Below are positions 56,765-64,000 of a stretch of DNA of 64,000 nt, one piece after another. The notes beneath the pieces are model-generated. The model saw nothing but the letters and a program-made list of their open reading frames with translations, was not told where the DNA came from and made no database searches. Location: positions 7,068,001-7,132,000 of the forward strand of contig NC_066301.1 of NCBI RefSeq assembly GCF_905404315.1, in the 5' to 3' direction. Origin of the DNA: Leptidea sinapis (lineage: Eukaryota > Arthropoda > Insecta > Lepidoptera > Pieridae). Positions within the stretch are counted from its first letter, which is position 1. The number at the start of each line of letters is the position of its first letter. A program made the translations under genes and the position numbers.

Positions 56765-56900
56765 GCTTCATCATCATCAGCCGGAAGACGTCCACTGTTG
56801 GACAAAGGCCTCCCCCAAAGATTTCACCGACGATCGGTCCTGCGCTGCCCTCATCCAACGCATTTAGGCCAGTTCGTTGATCCAACCTGCCCTAACTAAC
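56765..56900 (+). mobile_element. Dispersed repeat, GACAAAGGCCTCCCCCAAAG type
   Basis: CATCATCAGCCGGAAGACGT, CCACTGTTGGACAAAGGCCT and GCGCTGCCCTCATCCAACGC are a word set I know as very common in moth genomes; an inverse copy is at 61586-61680. Class uncertain (LINE tail or SINE). Confidence 0.6.
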
Positions 56901-57299
56901 CTTAGGTGATCCATATTCTGTTCTTAATGCCCAAAGCACTTTCAGTCTTTAAACGATTGCATGTGGTGCTTCTGTGCTATTAACTGGTACCTATATATGT
57001 CCTAGCATATAAGCGCGTAGTTTAATCTCTCAGTCGAATCACAGGCCTAAAACCTTGTGAGAGTGTTTAAAAAAATGTAACAAACAATGTAGAGTTCATA
57101 ATTTTATTGTGAGGCATTACATAAGGCCTCCCTAACACGAGACAGCAATCGCGACCTGTGACCCGCTGCCATCGTCATTATAATACGCTGCTATGAACAA
57201 ACAATGGCGATCTTTAACACAACACACTTTTACACTACACCTACACAATACATAACATGACATAACCCTGTAGTACCAATTAATAATATAACTTTCCAT
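56901..57299. other. Unassigned
   Basis: No gene seen between the dispersed repeat and the Penelope-like remnant. Confidence 0.3.
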
Positions 57300-57345
57300 G
57301 TTAATCATCAAGTATGTAGGTCAAACGGATCGAAATTTTGAAATA
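57300..57345 (+). pseudogene. Penelope-like GIY-YIG endonuclease, first fragment
   Basis: KYVGQTDRNFE (57310-57342) fits the GIY-YIG start of Penelope endonucleases (YxGQTxRxFxxRxKEH). The rest of the domain resumes at 58350, after a LINE and a SINE. Confidence 0.5.
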
Positions 57346-57359
57346 GATTTTTTTTATAA

Positions 57360-58168
57360 TATTGACACACTTTTACCCAAGAAGACACAAGTTTGTGCGT
57401 TCACCACTAAAAAGTCTCCCTTTGTCGTATCCCCTCGATTCGAGAACACTCCTCTAACTGCCACAGCCTGCATTGGCATACTTGGCGTCGATATATCGAG
57501 CGACGTTCAGTTCCGTGGTCACTTGGAAGAGAAGGCCAAACTGGCCTCAAAAAAGCTTGGTGTACTCAGTAAGGCGAGACAGTACTTCACTAAAAGCCAC
57601 CGCCTGCAACTTTATAAGGCGCAAATTCGGCCTCACATGGAGTACTGTTCTCACCTCTGGGCGGGTGCTCCCCAGTACCAGCTTCTTCCATTTGACCGCA
57701 TACAACGAAGAGCGGCTCGAATCATCGACGATCAAGTCATCTCCGATCGGCTTGATTCTCTAGCATTGCGTAGAGATGTGGGTTCTCTCTGCATCTTCTA
57801 CCGCATTTATCACGGGGAGTGCTCAGAGGAGCTGTTCGGGTTGATTCCAGCGGCCGAATTCCACCACCGGACTTACGTGCAAAGTACCATCCGCATCACG
57901 TAGACGTCTGGCATTCCACAACCGCGCGTTTTGTCCGAAATTTCTTGCCTCGCACAGCCACTTTGTGGAATCAACTACCGGCAGCGGTCTTCCCGAACAG
58001 ATACGACTTAGGGACCTTCAAGAAAAAAGCGTACTCCCACCTTAAAGGCCGGCAACGCATTTCTTGACACACCTGTTGTTGCGGATGTCCATGGGCGGTT
58101 GCCTCACCTCTCCCCATCCCGTGAGCCTCTTGCCCGTTTGCCGCCTCTCATATAAAAAAAAATATCTT
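57360..58168 (+). pseudogene. LINE family 2 reverse transcriptase C-terminal part
   Basis: Encodes CIGILGVDISSDVQFRGHLE, KLGVLSKARQYF, LYKAQIRPHMEYCSHLWAGA, FDRIQRRAARIIDDQVISDR and YRIYHGECSEELFGLIPAAE. After a frameshift near 57880 it continues RNFLPRTATLWNQLPAAVFP and GTFKKKAYSHLKGRQR. Poly-A closes it at 58160-58168. About 65-75% similar in protein to the 42-kb copy by eye, so a distinct subfamily. Confidence 0.8.
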
Positions 58169-58349
58169 GTTCAAATTAAGCCTGTGTTATGGGTTACAAG
58201 ACAACGATATATTTAGTACAATATACTTACTTAAGCATACATAAATACATATAAACATCCATGACTCGGAAACAAATATCAATATTCATCATATAAATGC
58301 TTGCACCTACCGGGATTCGAACCCGGGACCTCTAGCTTAGTAGTCAGAT
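58169..58349 (-). mobile_element. tRNA-derived SINE
   Basis: Inverse of 2881-3125: the B box GGGTTCGAATCCCGGTAGG reads on the minus strand at about 58310-58328. The junction with the Penelope fragment falls at about TAGTAGTC|AGATTAAAGG. Confidence 0.75.
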
Positions 58350-58600
58350 TAAAGGAACATATTGCCGCATCTAGAAATAATCATCCCGAAAAATCACACT
58401 TCGCGAAACATTTAATTGACACCGGTCACTCACTCGGAAACAATAATAGTTTTAATATTTTCAACACATGCGAAAAAGGATTTCGCTTGATTGTGTTAGA
58501 GCAATTAGAAATAATCAAACACAAAAATAACATGTTTGCATTGTTGAATGAACAAATAATTGGTCCCTTCACCATTGTTGCATATCTCTTCCGGAGGTAA
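58350..58600 (+). pseudogene. Penelope-like GIY-YIG endonuclease, second fragment
   Basis: An open stretch of about 83 residues begins RLKEHIAASRNNHPEKSHFA and continues KHLIDTGHSLGNNNSFNIF, then LIVLEQLEIIKHKNN and LNEQI before the stop near 58600. This is the C-terminal GIY-YIG (Uri-type) nuclease half found at the end of Penelope-like polyproteins (KEH, FAxHLxxTGH, LExLEI). It is cut off from its N-terminal half by the SINE and LINE. The reverse transcriptase part is missing. Confidence 0.7.
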
Positions 58601-58840
58601 TACGTCACAACAGCCGACCAATCACAGCGCGTCATTGCATGGGATGAGGGTAAATAAGAGCGGTTACCGGCTTATTTGATTCAGTTTCGTGCAAAGTTTG
58701 GCGACTCAACATGTGCTGAGGATGCCTCGTGTAGAGGCGTAACACGTGTCGAATTGTTTCAAAGACAAATATTCGCGGAATTAACACTAAAGAAAACTCA
58801 AAACATTTGGATAATCAAGTATGTCGTCAACCTCATAATT
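58601..58840 (+). mobile_element. Penelope-like terminal repeat fragment
   Basis: Directly downstream of the endonuclease fragment and homologous to 13225-13420 and 31607-31790, which ties those fragments to a Penelope-like family. Confidence 0.55.
58704..58760 (+). ncRNA. Hammerhead-ribozyme-like motif, core mutated
   Basis: CTGAGGA (58714-58720), GCCTC-GTGTA-GAGGC stem II and GTC are kept, but GAAAC reads GTAAC and the first stem I pair is lost. Probably inactive, yet clearly the same motif. Confidence 0.5.
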
Positions 58841-60084
58841 TACGACTTGATTGTGCTAATCAATCAACGCATTTAGAATCGCGATTACAAAATTCCTTAA
58901 TCTTCACTTAAACAACGTCAATGTTTCTGATAAGGATTAATAACATTATACATCCTACCTAGTTATTATTCGTTCATGTATTTGGCCTTCCTTTAAAAGA
59001 TTTAAATAAAGCTTTAATAATGCACGACTCGACAAGGCCCCGTGCGACACCTATTGAATTACATTTATATCAATGAGAGTGCAGTAACATGCGTTCGGAT
59101 ATTGAATCTGGTTCCACGTGAGCTAGCTATATTGAACTATCATATATGGTTCCCCACCTTAGGAAGTCCAACAGGAGATTTAGATACCGAGGAGAAGAGC
59201 GCAGGGCACTTGAAGAAATTGAAGCTCATGAGAAAACATGGCCGCTCGGGAACAAACATAAAAAATATATATTAATTGATTGATGCTATTATAACTAATT
59301 ATGATAGTAATTACAACCGTCATGTTCACGAAGCATTCTTACATAAACTACGATACTCTAAAGGATGATGCATCAAATATACGATAATTTATTTTAATAC
59401 AGTTTATTTTATATTGGTCAAATACAATTCAACACCTTACGAACTAATTTGTTGTACATATTACAGCTGTTATAAAATGCACTGATTGATCTAAAAGACT
59501 GGCCGTTGAGTTTTTTGTATAATCTTCTTACAAGCTCTACTTTTTTCGAACATAATATGGTAGATTCAGTAATTTAAAAGAAATATTTGTATTATAATAA
59601 TAATAATAATTATTATAAGAATAAAATTTAAGTATTGAAGATTAAAATGCGCTTAGCGCTGCGCTATTTATTTAAAGTTTGTGGATTATTTGACTTTGAA
59701 TAGATAATTCATAAGACGAAGAGTGAGGGGTGGATACAGAAGTTAGTCACTCAGCTTTGAATCCTATAACCCCCCCCCCCCCCTTCGACCGCTTGTGACG
59801 TCACCTCTCCCCTCCAACCGCAACACGTGCAAACGCACACACATACACAACACCACACAAACAAATTACATAAATACAGTCACACGAAGAGCTGTGTATT
59901 AATCTGTGGTATTAATAAATACATGGCAATTAAAATTCTTGTGAACGGTGATTCCTCCACTATACAGGGTGGACTTATTTCTGTCAATGTACCTACAATG
60001 TTGTAGTGAAACTGTAATTTTTCTATAATATGTACTCTGCTATAAGTAGCTGGGCTGGCTGCTAGTACTGTAGTTCGAGTTTAT
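58841..60084. other. Unassigned; 14-base poly-C at 59770-59783
   Basis: No gene recognised. An AATAATAAT microsatellite lies near 59596; the poly-C run is followed by a C-rich stretch to about 59815. Confidence 0.35.
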
Positions 60085-60325
60085 TTTTTTTTTATGGAAG
60101 AGGACAAATTAAGTGATCTCCGCCGCCCATATTACCTTGCAACACCAGAGTAATTACAGGAGCGTTACCGGTCTTTTAGAAAGGTTTACGCGCTTTTTTT
60201 GAAGGAAACCATGATGTATCGTTCCGGAACACACCGCACAAGGAAGCTCATTCCACAGCTTAGTTGTACGTGCAGGAAATTTCCTGGAAAACTGCACACA
60301 TCCAGAGGTGGGGATAATAATACGC
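60085..60325 (-). pseudogene. LINE family 2 3' tail
   Basis: On the minus strand the end encodes FSRKFPARTTKLWNELPC-type residues and GTFKKSA-like remnants, then the CCATAAAAAAAA end at 60085-60096. Truncated and frameshifted. Confidence 0.65.
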
Positions 60326-60625
60326 TAATTGCGTTGAGTTGATTAACATCAGAGTCATATTGGGTGAACCACGGTGCTCACGCTGCATGATTTAATGAGT
60401 TTCTTGACATTTCTTTTCATTAAAGCTCAACTTTTGACATTCATAAGTGTCATTTTGACCTTAATGAATAAATGATTTCCCTTTCTTTCATGCGGTGATA
60501 AATAGCATTAATTCTATGGAGGTGTGTGGTGTTGAACACCTTGGTAGACTAACACAAAGATGAATACTTATTTAAATTGTTTTATTGCTTGCATTACTCT
60601 GCATAAGACTAGTTATGATTTTAAA
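60326..60625. other. Unassigned
   Basis: No gene or matched repeat seen. Confidence 0.3.
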
Positions 60626-60634
60626 ATCTAGACC

Positions 60635-60857
60635 ATAGTTTCTCAACCTTATTTTGCTCATTGCCGACTTTGAGAATATGTTTTTTTCTAGAGTATTTTC
60701 GTGTAGTTTTTTGCCTTTTTAGACTTTATTTTTTAATCTACCCACGCCCCATCTGCGCCATCTCAATGCCCCCTAATTTTCTCTGGGTCTTCTACTGCCC
60801 CCCCGAAAGTCTCAAACGCCCACAAGGGGGCGTTATCGCCCACGTTGAGAACCTATG
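60635..60857. mobile_element. hAT-type MITE with 8-9-bp target-site duplication
   Basis: The ends are ATAGTTTCTCAACC and GTTGAGAACCTATG (inverted), the GTTCTCAAC signature of hAT elements. ATCTAGACC flanks both sides (60626-60634 and 60858-60866). 223 bp with a C-rich interior and no transposase. Confidence 0.8.
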
Positions 60858-61350
60858 ATCTAGACCTTCACCGATTCAACTTAATAAAAAAGGAGTATCG
60901 TATGTTGAGCAGCCTGTATAGTGTTCGGTACGGTCCGGCCTCGTGGCCGCATCGTGTCCGCGTCGTGTCCATCAATGCACGATTACCGTATAGCAATTGA
61001 TTCGTGTTTTCAACATTTGTGTTTATTTTTTACTTACCTTAGAACCACGTAGCTTATGGATGAATCAGAAAATTTTATGTTCTATCCGCATATTACGTAT
61101 TTGTGGATTCGACAAAATCTAGATTTAAAGGCAGAATCTATTTCTACTTTGTTTCTAAATCTATTCTGTTTTCTAGAAAAAATACTGTGCTAGTAGAAAA
61201 TGTGATCTGGATTTGAAGAAGGAGTACATTAATGGCTACAGGCACTTTTCAATTATACATATATCATAATAATATATATAGATAAATATGTATTACATGA
61301 ATGGCGATTAGATACTAAAGTTACTATAATCTATCAAGTTTAAAGTGTTT

Positions 61351-61578
61351 TACGGCCGCCTTTCAATAACGTATCTGTAGTTGCGGATATATTGCTATCA
61401 CCGTTTAATGACAAGATCTTATCTATCCATAGTTATGTCCAATATAGTTATAATATTAGTTATAGTCCAATACTATCTGTCGATAGGTTATTGAAATTTA
61501 AGTAAGCGTAAAATGATAGATTTGTCTACCTCTAGTAAGATAAACTAAGGATAGATAGATTATTGAAAGCGGCCGTTA
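61351..61578. mobile_element. MITE family 1 copy
   Basis: ACGGCCGCCTTTCAATAACG at the left, GATTATTGAAAGCGGCCGTT at the right, and the same interior as 32537-32748 (GACAAGATCTTATCTATCCA). Confidence 0.75.
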
Positions 61579-61585
61579 ATTAATA

Positions 61586-61680
61586 GAATTCGTTGGATGA
61601 GGGTAGCACGGGACCGATCATCGTGGAGATCTTTGGGGGAGGCCTTTGTCCAGCAGTGGGCAGCGTCTTCAGGCTGATAT
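61586..61680 (-). mobile_element. Dispersed repeat, GACAAAGGCCTCCCCCAAAG type
   Basis: Inverse copy of the repeat at 56765-56900 (GATGAGGGTAGCACGGGACC, GGGGGAGGCCTTTGTCCAGC). Confidence 0.6.
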
Positions 61681-64000
61681 GAAAAATAATAGAATGAGTT
61701 TCTTGCTACTTCTTTTTCAAAGTTGTAATAATCGAAATGATCTGGTGGTGAGGTACCTACGGTAGGTAAAAGACGTAGGTACATACGGGAATAGGACGGG
61801 GGGCCTTTGCACCGGCTAAATAGCTAAGCAAACACTCACACAGCGCAACAAATGGCTTCTATTGTTTTAACAGTTCTGTCATTTTCGAGCACAAGTGTCG
61901 ACAGATTAGCGAGAACCCTCTAATGCCTTGCGACCTTTCCGATTCACACTACTAACGAATCTTGGATGTCGACAGTCGAAGAAGAAGTGACGTAATTAAG
62001 TTGTTCGTGGTATAGATACAAAAACCGCATCGTGGTTTTTCAATGAGTGAATAATTAATTCAAGGATTCAAATGTAAGCTATAAAAAAACAGTAGTCGTA
62101 AACGTGTTTTGAAATTGTTTAATTTTTCCTGTTTTGCATTAATCGGGAAACTGCTAAATCCTTGAATTAAATATTTTTTCTCATAAATAATAATGCAAGT
62201 GAATCCACTAGATTAATATTTCTATAGAAAGGTGATGATAAAATGAAAGAGCCTTAAAGAATCCCAGTATGGTGAAAGGTAGGTACATGTATAGATGCAC
62301 GTATGTACCTACCATTACTATATTATTAGTGACTGCACCGTTCACCACATTATTACACACTAGGGTTTCTGTTTTGCCAATGACCGTATTACTGTGTGAC
62401 TCTAAAACGGGCAGCAACCTCGCGAAGGATAGTCCAATGGCCTTGTTTACGGGGTCACTCTAATGGAACTCCTCAAAACCATTCGACCAACGTAGCGTCG
62501 GACAGATGCTGGGAGTAGGGTTTGCATCAATCGATTTCCATAAAAATTTACTGACGATGTCCCGCCCAAATAAATAGATGCCTGTTTAAATATAAAATAT
62601 TTAGTTTTAATTTTTTAGTTTCAGATTAACGTTACGACGTAGGGTACTATTATAGTTTATTCTTTGACATTATATAAAGTACTAATTACCAAAATAATGT
62701 GATGCGATCTCTAATCTTCACACTCTGCGCCCGGCGCCCCTTCTAAGTCCTTCCTGAAAACTATTTCGTTTTCGTTTCGAGTTCGTTTTACTACGAACCG
62801 CACGGTGCGCTGATATCGTTAATTAATACTTATTTCTTAGCTGTTCATATCTATTTGTTTATTTAAGAAAATAAGAGATAATCGATAATCTCTTGCTTTG
62901 TACACCTATTCATAAAAGTTCCTTCTTCAATAATTAATTCATTTACATTGCAAGTTGTTGACTGCGGCTCAAACTCTCCAATCTTTCAAAACAATGTTCC
63001 CTAGTTATTATTTACTACTGTGACTATTTCATTAGTTCTTTTCTTTTTATTATTTACTGTATAAATTTAATTTATAATATGTGATTAATTATAACATGTA
63101 ATTTAAACGATAGCATCACCTGTTGTTATCTTATCAACTAAAACTATTTCAGTTTAGCCAGTACAGGTGGCCATAGAATAAATAGCTTTCAAGATAATAT
63201 TTCATTTTCATTTTACTTCAAGAGATTCATTCAATCGAACTATACAATTAATATGTAAGTGTCCATCCATATTCTGTGGTATAGCTAACTATACAAACAC
63301 TTTTGAAACGCTCAATCTGTTTGGATTGATCATTTCGTAACTTAAGATACAGATTACAAATTTGTACCTTCTATTTCGAAATGGTTTGAGTCTGTTTTTA
63401 TTTCTTTCATTTGATATTGTAGCTGCAAGCCCCACTTTGTTGCCAATTCGTTGCGTTGTTCTGTTCTGTCTAGTGTAGTATACTGCTGCAGACAATGTTG
63501 TCAAAAAGTCAAAAAAAGGTGGATAAAAGTATTTCCCACTAACGAATTTGACGCCAGGTTTTCTCCAGTTTCTCTGGACTCCTCCTTAGAACACAATATT
63601 GTATTAGTTACCTTGATAAAGTTTGATCCTCCAAGTCCTAGAAAGGGCAATAGAAATGAATTGTTAAATGCTTCTATTACATAGTAAGATCTTATGTAAA
63701 AATGTATTTTATATTTTTTTTTTTATATTTCTGGGCTATAGTTTCATTCATAATATACAATAATCTTTAATTATATCTAACTGATCACGCTTCATATCGT
63801 CCTCATTGTCGCCTGCCATGAAGGACGATGAGAAGTAGCACGCGCAGTCAGTAAATACTTATTTACTCTCGCCTTGAACATACAAGATTATATTGTTCGT
63901 GGGAAGATTATTCTATGAGATATTCGCATTATGAAGGTAGAAGTAAAACGCGTTGTGCGTATATACGGGATATTAAGAACGGAAGGGTGAAAATTCCTTC
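61681..64000. other. Unassigned host DNA, nothing recognised
   Basis: AT-rich with no coding frame that resembles a protein and no repeat matched elsewhere in the window. Confidence 0.35.

Noticed and set aside
57298..57903. A single 201-aa protein
   Set aside because: The first residues belong to a Penelope-like fragment and the rest to a LINE; the shared frame is accidental.
59770..59783. Poly-C run as a functional element
   Set aside because: Probably a simple homopolymer; no partner structure or repeat context was seen.

Overview
This window looks like AT-rich nuclear DNA from an arthropod, most likely a butterfly or moth. No host gene can be recognised. Outside one large element, everything identifiable is repetitive: 5'-truncated LINE fragments, tRNA-derived SINEs, MITEs, Helitron-like elements whose 3' ends read GGGTCAGCTAGT, and Penelope-like remnants. 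The lepidopteran assignment rests on recognising these repeat styles and is an inference. A few CpG-rich islands (about 630-1060, 11080-11560, 25240-26250, 26880-27370, 36340-36660) are the only places that could be host promoter or exon sequence.

The centrepiece is a complete Polinton/Maverick (polintovirus or adintovirus-like) element at 44065-56726, 12,662 bp long. It is flanked by a perfect 6-bp target-site duplication (GATAGG) and bounded by 1.14-kb terminal inverted repeats (TIRs). The TIRs differ by only about three substitutions and one poly-A length change, so the insertion is recent. It encodes a protein-primed DNA polymerase B, an integrase with a chromodomain, a packaging ATPase, an adenain-like protease, a major capsid protein, a penton/minor capsid protein, a pVI/pX-like core protein, a small basic protein and two proteins of unknown role. 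All frames are open. Seven genes (ATPase to major capsid, 45.3-50.7 kb) lie head to tail on the minus strand with junctions of -16 to +4 nt, an unusually virus-like layout for a nuclear genome. The protease gene lies inside the TIR and so is present twice, each copy facing outward. PolB and the 55-kb gene of unknown function both appear to start with tiny 5' exons followed by short GT-AG introns. The pVI-like and 108-aa proteins carry adenain-type cleavage motifs, so a self-contained maturation system is plausible.

Left of the Polinton (1-44 kb): LINE fragments (Jockey-like RT at the left edge, an RNase H fragment near 4 kb, and a second LINE family with a common 3' end at 9.8, 16.3, 20.2, 30.4 and 42.3 kb). 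A Helitron-like cluster occupies 5.7-7.65 kb. A 3.95-kb direct tandem duplication (13573-17524 and 17525-21471) carries a Helitron-like element, a MITE with 40-bp TIRs and a LINE tail in each copy. A palindrome/hairpin pair lies at 2.56 kb, and a 733-bp element with long inverted arms lies at 38 kb. Right of the Polinton (56.7-64 kb): a Penelope-like GIY-YIG endonuclease fragment is split by a LINE and a SINE, followed by a hAT-type MITE with an 8-9-bp duplication and another MITE.

An unexpected signal is a hammerhead-ribozyme-like motif repeated three times (13.28, 31.7 and 58.7 kb). The last copy sits just downstream of the Penelope endonuclease fragment, consistent with ribozymes known from Penelope-like elements. 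The 31.7-kb copy keeps the whole catalytic core.
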